Below, in pieces: positions 34,337 through 44,749 of a stretch of DNA of 52,490 bases. Position numbers and translations under genes: made by a program. The DNA lies in NCBI GenBank assembly GCA_021203775.1, contig JAJQAO010000001.1, positions 1 to 52,490 of the forward strand, given 5' to 3'. Below the pieces are notes generated by a model, which ran no database searches, was not told the DNA's origin, and saw only the letters and a program-made list of their open reading frames with translations. This stretch comes from Phascolarctobacterium sp. (lineage in GTDB: Bacteria; Bacillota; Negativicutes; Acidaminococcales; Acidaminococcaceae). Numbering within the stretch: position 1 is the first letter of the stretch; every line of letters starts with the position of its first letter.

Positions 34337-37300
34337 TTAAAACAAACCGATTTGATTTGTTTCTGGTAGATTTTTTAAGACACCTATTTCTGCCAGCCTT
34401 TCAATAACAACTTTGCTAATTTTCGTACGTAACCGTAAATCCTCCTGAGAGATAAATGGATTGTTTCTATCACGCGCAGAAGCAATGCTCATAGCCGCGG
34501 TTGCTCCTACTCCACTTAAAGCAGCTAGCGGCAGTCGCAGTCCATTTTTTGTAATTTTGAATTTGACGGGATCCGATTCATATAAATCAATAGGTTCAAA
34601 GTCTAAACCTCTTTCCATCATTTCATTAGCCAGTTCCAGATATGTAACTGCCGTCTTGTCCTGAGGAGAAGCCTTAATACCCTGTTTATACACGTTTTTA
34701 ATAAAATCTTTAATATATGCTTTGCCTTTAACAATATAGGATGCATCAAATTCAGGGGCACGTACGGTAAAATAAGCTGCATAAAATTCTCTCGGATAAT
34801 GAACCTTACAGTAGGCAATACGATAAGCCATTAGTACATATGCCACTGCATGTGCTTTTGGAAATAAGTATTGTATTTTTTCACAAGAGTTTATGTACCA
34901 GTCTGGAATGCCGGCTTTCTCCATTGCAGTTCGCATATCGCTCTCTAATCCTTTTTTTGCTGCATTACCCTTGCGGACATATTCCATAGTCTTAAAAGCC
35001 ATGCTAGGTTCCACCCCTTTGGCAATTAAATTGGTCATAATATCATCGCGTGTGGAAATAGTTTCACCAACGGACATCCCTTTTCGAATCAGATTCTGAG
35101 CATTATTTAGCCACACATCCGTACCGTGCGAATACCCAGATACTCTCACAATCTCACTAAATTTTTTAGGTTTGACATCATTTATCATATTGCGTACAAA
35201 CTGTGTGCCACATTCTGGAATTCCAAAGGTACCTACTTCACTGCCTATTTGCTCGGGCGTTACACCCAAAGAAGAAGTATCTAGAAAAATTTTCATTGTA
35301 GCTTCGTCACCCACTGGAATGTCTCTAGGATCAAAATCAGGATCAACTTCTTCTTGCAAGTATTTTTCCAGCATCTTTAGTACCATTGGATCATCATGTC
35401 CCAGAATATCCAACTTTACCAACCTGTCGTTAATACTGTGATAATCAAAATGAGTTGTTATAGTTTCTCCTTCAACGTCATCAGCCGGTCGGTTCATGGG
35501 GGAAATATAGTGGATATCCATATTACGTGGCACTACCATTATACCTCCAGGATGCTGCCCTGTAGTACGTTTCACTCCCGTGCAACCAGCTACCAGCCGA
35601 GCAATGTAGGCAGAATGCACCTTTTTATTTTTATTTTCAAAATATTTAAGCACATAGCCTATAGCCGTTTTTACTGCAATAGTTGAAATAGTACCTGCAC
35701 GGCAAACATTATCTCTTCCGAATAGCTCCTCCGTATATTTATGCGCTACTGCCTGATCTGACATATCCCTAACATCATCTGGATCAATACCACCAGCAAA
35801 ATTCAAATCAATATCAGGGACTTTGTCACCATGGAATCCTAAGAAAACAGCGAAAGGAATATCGTGCCCATCCCTCAGCATTTCTTCACCACATATTGGA
35901 CAAGTTTTACTTGGAAGGTCAAATCCCGAATCTACCTCGTTTCTAATAAAAAATTCATTATACTTACATTTCGGGCAACGATAGTGCGGCTGCAAAGGAT
36001 TTACCTCAGTGATTTCCATCAATGTAGCTACAAATGATGATCCTACACTTCCACGTGAACCAACTAAATACCCGCGGTCTAAAGAATGTTTAACTAGCTT
36101 GTGGGCAATAAAATAAAGTACTGAAAATCCATTACCTATAATAGCTTCCAATTCCATTTTTAAACGTTCTTCAACCTCTTGGGGTAATTGTTCTCCGTAC
36201 CACTCATGGGCCTTTTCATAAGATAAATTCTTAACAGCCTCTTCGGCTCCAGGAATATATGGCGAGTACAATTGGTCACGGTCAGGCACTGGCTTAATTT
36301 GTTCAATCATTTCAGCTATTTTATTAGTATTAGTTACACATACCTCATATGCAGCATCTTTTCCTAAGTACTCAAATTCCTGCAACATCTCTTCCGTAGT
36401 ACGGTAATATAGCGGTGGCTGTTCATCAGCATTTTTGTAATTCTGTCCTGTCTGCAGAATAGCCCGCAATTTTTTATCATCAGGATTCAAGAAATGCACG
36501 TCACAAGTAGCTACTGTCAGTTTACCTAGTTTCTTCCCTAACTCATAGATTCGGCGATTGTACCCTTCAATGTCCTTTTCTGTACATAAATTTTCACGTA
36601 CTAGAAACATATTATTGCCAGTAGGCTGTATTTCTAAATAATCATAAAAAGAAACTATTTCCTCCAGCACTTCATCAGAAGCACCAGCCAAAATAGCTCT
36701 ATACAGTTCCCCTGCTTCACATGCCGAACCTAAAAGTAGTCCTTCCCTGTGTTCCTCAATTACAACACGAGGCAATAGAGGCCTTTTATGCATATACCGC
36801 AAATGACTCAAAGTAACAAGTTTATATAAATTGCGCAGACCAGTTTCGTTTTTCGCCAAAATAATAATATGGTTATTGCGTACTTTAGGAGTCCGCCCTT
36901 TTTTTATAGTATCAGTAGGTTCCTGATCAAAATCGACGCCGCTAAGTTTCCTATCACTTAACAAATAGCCTTCCATGCCGAAAATCAATTTTAAATTTTT
37001 GCTTTTTGCCGCCTCATAGCAGGAAGGAAATGCCTGTACTACGCCATGATCTGTAATAGCTAGGGCTTTATGCCCCCATTTAACAGCCTTTTCCACTAAT
37101 TCTTTTATTGGAGTAAGACCATCCATTTTGCTCATTTTAGTATGACAGTGCAGCTCTACGCGTTTAATTTCTGCATTATCCATGCGTTCAGCGAATTCAA
37201 CTTTCATTATGCCAGATGGCGACATAACCATTTCATCAGAAAGAAATCGATCTAAAGCCACATTTCCCATAATACGCAGTTTTATATTACTTCCAATGTC

Positions 37301-38044
37301 TTTGAGCTTCTTTTTAAACTTATCGCACTCTATTCGAGCATTTTTTTCCGCTGTATTATCAAAACGTACTTTTACATAAATACCATTATCGGTATCACAC
37401 ACACTAAAAATAAGCACGATACTACCAGTCTTCAGTTCACGTTCTCTAAAATCTACCAATCGTCCGTCTTCGATACTTTTTACAAATGTCCCCTCAATAA
37501 CCACCCTATTCTCTTCCTCTGAAAGTGAATCCAGTGAACGTACATCTCCTTTAGGCATCTTACCCCACAGTAGGCTGCTCTCCTCTTTTTTCCCATATAA
37601 CTGTTTGCAGGCCAGATCATACTCATCCTGATCTTCCGTGATTTTTGTTTGTATCGTATCATGAGTATAATCAGTAAGTTGATTCTTTAGCTTAGATGAA
37701 ATTGTACCGTTGTCAGCATTTTTATTTCTCAATACTTTCCAATTTTGCTTTTCGTGAAATTCCTGTTCAGATTGTGTTATCTCCTGCATGTTACTGTCAA
37801 AAATAAAATTCACTTTTTCTAAAGAAAAAGCAGCAGTTAACTTTTCAGCTACTGCTCTTACCAAATTATCCGCAAGATTGGTACATTTAAAATGTACTTC
37901 CCAGATATTAGCCGTTTTATTCATATAAATACAGTTAATATTGACTGTTTTCAGCTGTGACAGTTCAATAGGTGAGAAGCGCTGAAGCGCCAAAAAAGCA
38001 AAAAATTTTTCTTTGTCAGGTACAACACAATATTTTACCTGCAT
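34337..38044 (-). CDS. polC: DNA polymerase III PolC without the exonuclease domain
   Basis: At 1235 residues it is about 200 shorter than Bacillus PolC. The order is N-terminal domains, OB fold (about 180-285), PHP domain (VELHCHTKMSKMDG near 297-309, AITDHG near 329-334), zinc module (two CPxC pairs), palm with PDIDLNF, and a C-terminus ending in a clamp-binding-like QIGLF. Bacillus PolC has a DEDD 3'-5' exonuclease inserted in the PHP domain after the GMEGYL-type segment. Here only about 30 residues (362-391) separate GMEGYLL from the HIIILAKNETGL that resumes PHP, and no DxE motif is seen. Proofreading would have to come from the PHP domain or a separate DnaQ-like protein. The ATG has a GGAAGG ribosome site. 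It is downstream of mgtC-like. Confidence 0.95.
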   Translation of the reverse strand: MQVKYCVVPDKEKFFAFLALQRFSPIELSQLKTVNINCIYMNKTANIWEVHFKCTNLADNLVRAVAEKLTAAFSLEKVNFIFDSNMQEITQSEQEFHEKQNWKVLRNKNADNGTISSKLKNQLTDYTHDTIQTKITEDQDEYDLACKQLYGKKEESSLLWGKMPKGDVRSLDSLSEEENRVVIEGTFVKSIEDGRLVDFRERELKTGSIVLIFSVCDTDNGIYVKVRFDNTAEKNARIECDKFKKKLKDIGSNIKLRIMGNVALDRFLSDEMVMSPSGIMKVEFAERMDNAEIKRVELHCHTKMSKMDGLTPIKELVEKAVKWGHKALAITDHGVVQAFPSCYEAAKSKNLKLIFGMEGYLLSDRKLSGVDFDQEPTDTIKKGRTPKVRNNHIIILAKNETGLRNLYKLVTLSHLRYMHKRPLLPRVVIEEHREGLLLGSACEAGELYRAILAGASDEVLEEIVSFYDYLEIQPTGNNMFLVRENLCTEKDIEGYNRRIYELGKKLGKLTVATCDVHFLNPDDKKLRAILQTGQNYKNADEQPPLYYRTTEEMLQEFEYLGKDAAYEVCVTNTNKIAEMIEQIKPVPDRDQLYSPYIPGAEEAVKNLSYEKAHEWYGEQLPQEVEERLKMELEAIIGNGFSVLYFIAHKLVKHSLDRGYLVGSRGSVGSSFVATLMEITEVNPLQPHYRCPKCKYNEFFIRNEVDSGFDLPSKTCPICGEEMLRDGHDIPFAVFLGFHGDKVPDIDLNFAGGIDPDDVRDMSDQAVAHKYTEELFGRDNVCRAGTISTIAVKTAIGYVLKYFENKNKKVHSAYIARLVAGCTGVKRTTGQHPGGIMVVPRNMDIHYISPMNRPADDVEGETITTHFDYHSINDRLVKLDILGHDDPMVLKMLEKYLQEEVDPDFDPRDIPVGDEATMKIFLDTSSLGVTPEQIGSEVGTFGIPECGTQFVRNMINDVKPKKFSEIVRVSGYSHGTDVWLNNAQNLIRKGMSVGETISTRDDIMTNLIAKGVEPSMAFKTMEYVRKGNAAKKGLESDMRTAMEKAGIPDWYINSCEKIQYLFPKAHAVAYVLMAYRIAYCKVHYPREFYAAYFTVRAPEFDASYIVKGKAYIKDFIKNVYKQGIKASPQDKTAVTYLELANEMMERGLDFEPIDLYESDPVKFKITKNGLRLPLAALSGVGATAAMSIASARDRNNPFISQEDLRLRTKISKVVIERLAEIGVLKNLPETNQIGLF

Positions 38045-38068
38045 GGGATATTTCCTTCCTTAAAAATA

Positions 38069-38779
38069 CTATTTAACGTTTTCCAGAGCTATAACACCGC
38101 TTATACCCTGCAGGCCACGAATAATATCAGCAATATTGACATCTTTTTCGACTTTTATGTAAAGCTCTAGAACAAGCCCGTTCTGCTTTTTATCCGTTTT
38201 TACATTCATTGTTTTAACCTTTATTCCGCAATCTGCCAAATACCCAGTAACATCTGTTATCGCACCAGGACGGTTTTTTGTCAGTACTCTTATAAAACGC
38301 CTTTCACTGCGGCTACTGCCTGCAAAACGTTTCTCCCAACTGTGGAATGTAACCAACGTCATCATTGTTACAGCCGTGGCAGCAGCCCCAAGCAAAAACA
38401 TCCCGCTACCTACAGCAAGCCCAATGGCAGAAACCATCCATAAACTAGCAGCTGTCGTAAGGCCTCTTATTGTCACCCCTTCATGCAGAATGGTACCTGC
38501 ACCTAAAAACCCAATACCGCTTACAACCTGGGCAGCAATACGAGAGGAGTCTCTGCGGAATTCTGGATGAGTAAGACTCACACTAAGTTCATCAACACCA
38601 TAAAGTGATACTAACATAAACAGTGCTGAACCTGCGCATACTAGAATATGAGTCCTAAACCCAGCCGGCCTATCACCGCTACCTCTTTCCATACCAACAA
38701 TACCACCAAAAACAACAGCTGCCAATAAACGCAATATCATTGTTATTTCCAGTGTAGATGTCCAAGATAAATCAAACAT
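38069..38779 (-). CDS. MgtC/SapB family membrane protein
   Basis: The 236-residue protein has four to five hydrophobic N-terminal segments with the MgtC core (GGIVGMERGSGDRPAGFRTH, VSGIGFLGAGTILHEG, IRGLTTAASLW) and a cytosolic ACT-like C-terminal domain (GAITDVTGYLADCGIKVK). MgtC relatives affect magnesium stress and, in pathogens, ATP synthase; bacterial house versions are of unknown role. It sits between proS (19 nt) and polC (24 nt), an unusual insertion in an otherwise standard gene order. Confidence 0.92.
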   Translation of the reverse strand: MFDLSWTSTLEITMILRLLAAVVFGGIVGMERGSGDRPAGFRTHILVCAGSALFMLVSLYGVDELSVSLTHPEFRRDSSRIAAQVVSGIGFLGAGTILHEGVTIRGLTTAASLWMVSAIGLAVGSGMFLLGAAATAVTMMTLVTFHSWEKRFAGSSRSERRFIRVLTKNRPGAITDVTGYLADCGIKVKTMNVKTDKKQNGLVLELYIKVEKDVNIADIIRGLQGISGVIALENVK

Positions 38780-38798
38780 ACTATCACCTCCGCTACTT

Positions 38799-40508
38799 TT
38801 ATAATTCTTTCAGCAGAGCTTTAATTTCCTCCACATAACCATCTTTTAGAGCAAGCATACGTATCTCCCCGCTTTTGCGTATCTTAATTTCCAGCTTGTT
38901 TTCATTTATGGTTTTAATCCCCACTACTACACGGAGTGGATAACCTATTAAATCAGCATCCTTAAACTTCACACCAGGGCGTTCATCACGATCATCATAG
39001 GCTGTTTCTATTCCTGCCTTTTGCAACTGTTCATATATTTCCTCTGCTTTTGCAGCCAAAGATTTATCTTTAATATTAACAGGTACTACTAATACTTCGA
39101 ATGGAGCTATAGCAGCTGGCCAAATCATTCCATCTTTATCATTGTTCTGTTCTACAGAAGCTGCCATTGTACGACTTACACCAATTCCGTAACATCCCAT
39201 AAACATTGGCCTTTCCTTCCCGTTTTCATCTAAATAAAATGCATGCATCGGCTCACTGTATTTAGTAAATAGCTTAAATACTTGACCAACTTCAATGCCG
39301 CGAGCTTTTCTGACCGGCTCTCCACAGTGAGGGCACGGATCTCCCTCCTGAATCATGCGTATGTCATTAACATAAGTGGGCACAAAATCACGTTCTGGAT
39401 TTACATTCAGTAGATGAAATCCTTCTTTATTTGCTCCACAACAGAAATTATGCATCTGCATAACGCTACTGTCAACAATAATTATAGCCTTATTGCTGTC
39501 AATACCAACAGGCCCCATATAGCCACCTGTTGTTCCAACCGATTCCAGCATGCTGTCCTCAGCCATTTCCAATTCATTTACGCCAATTGTATTTGCAACT
39601 TTAATCTCATTTACTTCATGGTCTCCTCGTACAAAACACAGTATTAATCCTCTTTCGCAGCTAAAAGCCACTGCTTTTACGGATCTTTCCACTGGTAATT
39701 TCAGATATGCACAGACATCAGAAATAGTTTTGCAGTTTGGAGTTTCCACTTCTTTAGGTGGCAACATGTCTTCCTTATCAGCTGTCATAACGTGCAGTTC
39801 AGCCTTTTCAACATTAGCTGCATAAGAACACTTGTTGCAATAAACAATCTCTGCTTCCCCACTTTCTGCTATGGCCATAAACTCATGACTGCCACTACCG
39901 CCAATAGCACCACTGTCAGCGTCAACTGGACGAAAAGTAAGCCCACAACGTGTGAAAATACGAACATATGCGTCGTACATCCCTTTATATGATACATCCA
40001 ACCCTTCTTCATCACGATCGAAAGTATAGGCATCCTTCATAATAAACTCACGTCCCCGCATTAATCCGAAACGAGGTCGACGTTCATCGCGAAATTTATC
40101 CTGTATCTGATAAACACTAAGAGGAAGCTGACGATAAGAACGTACATCACCACGTATCAAATTAGTCACCATTTCCTCATGAGTAGGCCCTAGGCAAAAA
40201 TCATGCCCATGCCTGTCCTTAAGTCTGAACATCTCTTCACCATATACACCCCACCGGCCACTTTCCTGCCAAATCTCAGCAGGTTGCACGATTGGCATTA
40301 AAATTTCTTGCGACCCCGTGCTATTCATTTCCTCTCGTACAATATTCTCTATTTTTTTTAATACGCGCCAAGCGAGCGGTAAATAATTATACATACCTCC
40401 AGCAGATTTACGCATAAAGCCAGCTCTCAACATTAATTTGTGGCTTATAATCTCTGCCTCTGAAGGAATTTCTCTCAATGTAGGAGCAAACATTTTTGAT
40501 ACTCTCAT
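38799..40508 (-). CDS. proS: Prolyl-tRNA synthetase
   Basis: The 569-residue class II synthetase is of the bacterial type, with motif 2 (FRDERRPRFGLMRGREFIMKDAY in part), the inserted editing (YbaK-like INS) domain at about 220-400, and motif 3 (GCYGIGVSRTMAASVEQ). It charges tRNA-Pro. Its ATG overlaps the ispG stop (ATGA). Confidence 0.97.
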   Translation of the reverse strand: MRVSKMFAPTLREIPSEAEIISHKLMLRAGFMRKSAGGMYNYLPLAWRVLKKIENIVREEMNSTGSQEILMPIVQPAEIWQESGRWGVYGEEMFRLKDRHGHDFCLGPTHEEMVTNLIRGDVRSYRQLPLSVYQIQDKFRDERRPRFGLMRGREFIMKDAYTFDRDEEGLDVSYKGMYDAYVRIFTRCGLTFRPVDADSGAIGGSGSHEFMAIAESGEAEIVYCNKCSYAANVEKAELHVMTADKEDMLPPKEVETPNCKTISDVCAYLKLPVERSVKAVAFSCERGLILCFVRGDHEVNEIKVANTIGVNELEMAEDSMLESVGTTGGYMGPVGIDSNKAIIIVDSSVMQMHNFCCGANKEGFHLLNVNPERDFVPTYVNDIRMIQEGDPCPHCGEPVRKARGIEVGQVFKLFTKYSEPMHAFYLDENGKERPMFMGCYGIGVSRTMAASVEQNNDKDGMIWPAAIAPFEVLVVPVNIKDKSLAAKAEEIYEQLQKAGIETAYDDRDERPGVKFKDADLIGYPLRVVVGIKTINENKLEIKIRKSGEIRMLALKDGYVEEIKALLKEL

Positions 40509-41581
40509 TTATGCAATACCTTCCTCTCAAGTAAAATTTTATCTATCTCGCTAAATAATTCACTTATGAGATGTTCTTCTTTAACTTTTTTTAGCACTTT
40601 TCCTTTACGGAAAATGAGCCCTTCCTTAATTCCTCCTGCGATACCAACATCAGCTTCGCGGGCTTCACCTGGTCCGTTCACCACACAACCCATAACAGCT
40701 ACTGTTATGGGTTCCTTGATACTATTTAGATATTTCTCAACTTCAAGTGCTAAGTGCTCTATATCAATCTGAGTACGACCGCAGGTTGGACACGAAATCA
40801 CTGTAGGCCCATATTCACGCAACCCTAATGCCTTCAAAATATCATACGCAACTTTTACTTCACGCGCAGGATCTCCAGTCAAAGAAACACGTATAGTGTC
40901 ACCGATGCCTTCAGCTAGCAGCGTTCCAATACCAACTGCTGACTTAATTATTCCTCCGTTAACCGTCCCCGCCTCTGTAATACCTACATGCAACGGATAA
41001 TCACATTGTGATGCCAATAAACGATAAGCGGCAATAGTTATGGGCACATCATGTGCTTTCAGTGAAATTTTGATATCTCTATAGCCCATGTCCTCTAAAA
41101 TACGTATATGACGCCATGCGGCTTCTACCATAGCTTCAGGTGTTGGATGCCCATATTGTTCCAGTAGATCACGCGGCAAGGAGCCTGCATTTACACCAAT
41201 TCTGATTGGTATATTACGTTTTTTGGCAGCCGCTACCACCGACTTAACATTATCTTCTCCACCAATATTCCCAGGATTTAAGCGCAACCCGTTGACCCCT
41301 GCTTCTATGGCAGCAAGAGCTAGACGAAAGTCAAAATGAATATCTGCAATAATGGGAAGTTCACTCTCTTTGACAATAAATTTCAGGCCTTTAGCAGCTG
41401 CCATATCAGGAACTGCACAACGTACTATATCACATCCTGCTTCTGCTAATCTATTAATCTGTTCCAATGTAGCAGTAACATTATCTGTACGGGTATTGGT
41501 CATGGACTGTACAGCAACAGGCGCACCATTACCAACCCTTACTTTTCCAATATGAAGTTCACGCGTTTTTCTACGTTTCAT
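40505..41581 (-). CDS. ispG: 4-hydroxy-3-methylbut-2-enyl diphosphate synthase
   Basis: This 358-residue iron-sulfur enzyme catalyses the sixth step of the MEP isoprenoid pathway. It has VGNGAPVAVQSMTNT and a TIM barrel (GVNGLRLNPGNIGG). The C-terminal 4Fe-4S domain has SCPTCGRTQ and AVMGCVVNGPGEAREADVGIAGG, holding the three cluster cysteines. It is in one operon with dxr, also a MEP gene. Confidence 0.97.
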   Translation of the reverse strand: MKRRKTRELHIGKVRVGNGAPVAVQSMTNTRTDNVTATLEQINRLAEAGCDIVRCAVPDMAAAKGLKFIVKESELPIIADIHFDFRLALAAIEAGVNGLRLNPGNIGGEDNVKSVVAAAKKRNIPIRIGVNAGSLPRDLLEQYGHPTPEAMVEAAWRHIRILEDMGYRDIKISLKAHDVPITIAAYRLLASQCDYPLHVGITEAGTVNGGIIKSAVGIGTLLAEGIGDTIRVSLTGDPAREVKVAYDILKALGLREYGPTVISCPTCGRTQIDIEHLALEVEKYLNSIKEPITVAVMGCVVNGPGEAREADVGIAGGIKEGLIFRKGKVLKKVKEEHLISELFSEIDKILLERKVLHK

Positions 41582-41594
41582 AATTAAATTCCTC

Positions 41595-42611
41595 TTAGCG
41601 CGTAATATCCTTAAAAGTAGAGAAAATAGTTAAAGCAAGTATTAGAACTACGCCAATAATTTGGATGTTTTCCATTGCCCGTCGTCCTAATGGTTTGCCA
41701 CGCAAAATTTCTAAAATAAGTAAAATAAAATGTCCGCCATCTAATGCCGGCAGTGGTAATAGGTTGATTATACCAAGATTTATGCTTAAAAAAGCCACAA
41801 AATTTATCAGCGGCAATACACCCTTTTCAGCCACCTCTCCAGCCATCTGAGCCACACCGAGAGGACCAGCAACTTCTGCAGGGGCCTTCCCTGTAATTAT
41901 TTTACGTAACCCGTCAATCATAGCTGTAATAACATATTTGGTATAGCTAACTCCCAATTTAAAAGAACCTATAATGCCCATACGTTCCCTTATAAATTGC
42001 GGAGAAATACCTATAAGTGCTCTTCCCAATTCTTTGTTGTATTCAGGCATCATGGTATATGTCTTTATCTCTTCTGAACTTAATACAGTCAAAGTAACTT
42101 CCTTAGAACCATTTTGCTGCAATGTACGTACCACATCGTTCCAAGTGCTTACTGAAACACCGTTTATGGTAAGGATCTTATCTCCAACTTTCAAACCAGC
42201 ATTAGCGGCAGCCTTATTTTCTGCAACAGTTCCAAGTATCGGCTCATCTATCGGATGTTCAGTTCCCTCAATCATAAAAATACCAGAAAACAAAATAACT
42301 GGAAGCAGGAAATTCATAAGTGCTCCTGAAAGAATTACCAGCATTCTGGCAGCAATGGGTTTTGATTTAAATGAACTTGGACCTTTAGGATCATCAGGGT
42401 CCATACCAGCAATTTTATTGTAACCTCCTAAAGGAATAGCCCTAAGGCTATAGAGAGTATCGCCATCTTTCTGTTGGTAAATTTTAGGGCCGAAACCTAT
42501 AGCAAATTCATCGACGCGCATGCCTGTTAATTTAGCCGTAATAAAATGTCCAAATTCATGTACAGTTACAAGAACTCCAAAAACAAAAATGGCAGATAGA
42601 ATAGTAAGCAA
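41595..42611 (-). CDS. rseP: RseP-type site-2 zinc metalloprotease
   Basis: The 338-residue membrane protease has the HExxH motif in VTVHEFGHFITAKLTG, a PDZ domain (about 115-190, with AAANAGLKVGDKILTINGVSV), and the third ligand region NLLPLPALDGGHFILL. It performs intramembrane cleavage of anti-sigma factors or signal peptides. Conserved between dxr and ispG in many Bacillota. Confidence 0.95.
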   Translation of the reverse strand: MLTILSAIFVFGVLVTVHEFGHFITAKLTGMRVDEFAIGFGPKIYQQKDGDTLYSLRAIPLGGYNKIAGMDPDDPKGPSSFKSKPIAARMLVILSGALMNFLLPVILFSGIFMIEGTEHPIDEPILGTVAENKAAANAGLKVGDKILTINGVSVSTWNDVVRTLQQNGSKEVTLTVLSSEEIKTYTMMPEYNKELGRALIGISPQFIRERMGIIGSFKLGVSYTKYVITAMIDGLRKIITGKAPAEVAGPLGVAQMAGEVAEKGVLPLINFVAFLSINLGIINLLPLPALDGGHFILLILEILRGKPLGRRAMENIQIIGVVLILALTIFSTFKDITR

Positions 42612-42645
42612 GGTTTCACCTCCCTTTCCAAATAAATATGCATAT

Positions 42646-43803
42646 CTATAAAGAAGCTATTAATTTACGCGCTATTTGGCGAGCCTTTTTGTCGGCCATT
42701 TCTATATCTTCAATGCTTGGCATTGTCACGTTTTCATGCATATCCGTAACCCTTCCTATAATATAAGGAATATCCAGATATTTGATTTTATTTTCCAAGA
42801 ATGCATAAACTGCTTCCTCGTTTGCCGCATTAAAGACGCATGGCAATATGCCTCCAGCCTCACCGCAGTCTATCGCTATTTTAAGTGAAGGAAATACCTC
42901 CATATCTGGCTCTTCAAAGGTAAGCGTTCCAGTTTTTACTAAGTCTAGTTGTGTGAAAGTATTTTTATAACGAAAAGGCCAAGACAATGCATACTGTATT
43001 GGAAGACGCATATCCGGCTCTCCTATCTGAGCAATAATGCTGCCATCAGAAAATTCAACAAGTGAATGAACGATACTCTGTGGGTGTACCACAACTTTAA
43101 TTTTCTCATACGGCATATCAAAAAGCCAGTGAGCTTCTATAACCTCCAACCCTTTGTTAGCCATGGTAGATGAATCAATAGTTATTTTCTTTCCCATAGA
43201 CCAATTTGGATGTTTCAAACATTGTCTTATAGTCACGCTTTTTAGATCATTTAAACTATAGCCTCTAAATGGACCACCCGACGCAGTAATTAGCAGACGA
43301 TTTACTTCGTTTGGGTTTCCACACTGCAAAGCCTGGAAAATAGCACTATGCTCACTATCTACTGGAGTTAAGGCAATATTATTCTTGATAACGGCCTTCA
43401 TAACCAAGCTACCTGCAGCCACCAAGGTTTCTTTATTAGCTAAAGCAATATTTTTTCCGCATTCTATAGCTTTCATAGTAGGACGCAATCCAGCGTAACC
43501 AAGCATAGCTGCAAGGACCGTATCTATTTTTTCGTAAGAAGCAGCTGCAAGCAGCCCCTCTTCTCCTGAAAGAATTTCCACAGATCCGTGATATCGTTTA
43601 GTTAATCGTTCAGCAGCATCTTTATCTGCAAGTACAGCAAAATCAGGAGTGAATTTTCTTATTTGTTGTTCAAGTATTTCATCACTGGTATTTGCTGCAA
43701 GAACGCGCACTTTTATCTGCTCAGGATTTGCATCAGCCACTTCTAAGGCCTGTTGTCCGATGGATCCGGTACTGCCCAAAATAGAAATGTTTTTTATAGC
43801 CAT
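42646..43803 (-). CDS. dxr: 1-deoxy-D-xylulose-5-phosphate reductoisomerase
   Basis: The 385-residue enzyme converts DXP to MEP with NADPH. It has the N-terminal dinucleotide motif ILGSTGSIGQQALEV, ALANKETLVAAG, VDSEHSAIFQ (metal-binding Asp and Glu), ASGGPF, and HPNWSMGKKITIDSSTMANKGLEVIEAHWLF in part. Second MEP-pathway enzyme; with ispG and uppS it feeds polyprenol synthesis for the cell wall. Confidence 0.98.
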   Translation of the reverse strand: MAIKNISILGSTGSIGQQALEVADANPEQIKVRVLAANTSDEILEQQIRKFTPDFAVLADKDAAERLTKRYHGSVEILSGEEGLLAAASYEKIDTVLAAMLGYAGLRPTMKAIECGKNIALANKETLVAAGSLVMKAVIKNNIALTPVDSEHSAIFQALQCGNPNEVNRLLITASGGPFRGYSLNDLKSVTIRQCLKHPNWSMGKKITIDSSTMANKGLEVIEAHWLFDMPYEKIKVVVHPQSIVHSLVEFSDGSIIAQIGEPDMRLPIQYALSWPFRYKNTFTQLDLVKTGTLTFEEPDMEVFPSLKIAIDCGEAGGILPCVFNAANEEAVYAFLENKIKYLDIPYIIGRVTDMHENVTMPSIEDIEMADKKARQIARKLIASL

Positions 43804-43840
43804 GACCTATAATCTCCACACTTTCTGCATAAAGCAGTTT

Positions 43841-44716
43841 CTAAAAACCGTAAACTATTATCCTAACCACATAATATGTTACCGGTGCTACAAACAACAA
43901 ACTATCAAATCTGTCTAGAACTCCTCCATGCCCTGGAAATATTTTCCCAGAATCCTTAGCACCAAATGACCGTTTTACAATTGATTCCACCAAATCTCCT
44001 AATGGCGCAAAAACAGCAACGCATAAAGATGGTATAACTGCCTGATACCATGACATTGACAAAAAAGCGTGCATGAGCATAAGTACTACCATTATGCTAC
44101 TTATAAATCCTGCGCCAGCTCCCTCTAGTGTTTTTTTGGGACTAACCCTACAAAAAGGATGTTTTCCAATAGCTCTACCAAAAAAATACGCAAAAGTATC
44201 ACTAGCCCAAGTGCCAAGCAAAACAACCCATAGTAATGTCTCACCGTAATCTATAGTTGTAAATCCCAAATCAACTGATTGATTTTCGCCAAAAGTTCTT
44301 AGAATAATAATATATGAAAATAATATTCCGCAATACAACATACCAAATACGGACAAAGCCGTATTTGCCAGCCACTTTTCTTCATTGCAACAACAGTATC
44401 GTATCAGCGCTTCTAACATCGCCAACAAAAAAAATATTACTGCAACCATTAATAACCAAGAAAACAAATTTGTAATATCAGATCTACCAAAAAAATAGAC
44501 ATAATAAATACCTGCTGATGCTGTCATAAGAACTACTGGCAATCCTGATGTCATATAATAAACATTATATCCTTTGCATGCAGCCAGTTGTTTGAATTCG
44601 TACCACCCTATAATAGATAAAGCTAAAACCGCAATAGAAAACAATTCACCGCCTTTTGTGATTATAAACGCTGCGGCAGAAATTCCTATCACGCCTGTAA
44701 TAATACGTGTCAACAT
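43841..44716 (-). CDS. cdsA: Phosphatidate cytidylyltransferase
   Basis: The 291-residue multi-pass membrane protein ends in the CdsA signature: VSPKKTLEGAGAGF, then KRSFGAKDSGKIFPGHGGVLDRFDSLLF in part. It makes CDP-diacylglycerol for phospholipid synthesis. It lies 33 nt after uppS and 37 nt before dxr. Confidence 0.96.
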   Translation of the reverse strand: MLTRIITGVIGISAAAFIITKGGELFSIAVLALSIIGWYEFKQLAACKGYNVYYMTSGLPVVLMTASAGIYYVYFFGRSDITNLFSWLLMVAVIFFLLAMLEALIRYCCCNEEKWLANTALSVFGMLYCGILFSYIIILRTFGENQSVDLGFTTIDYGETLLWVVLLGTWASDTFAYFFGRAIGKHPFCRVSPKKTLEGAGAGFISSIMVVLMLMHAFLSMSWYQAVIPSLCVAVFAPLGDLVESIVKRSFGAKDSGKIFPGHGGVLDRFDSLLFVAPVTYYVVRIIVYGF

Positions 44717-44749
44717 TATCTTTTGAAGCTCCCGTTATTATTTTTTATC

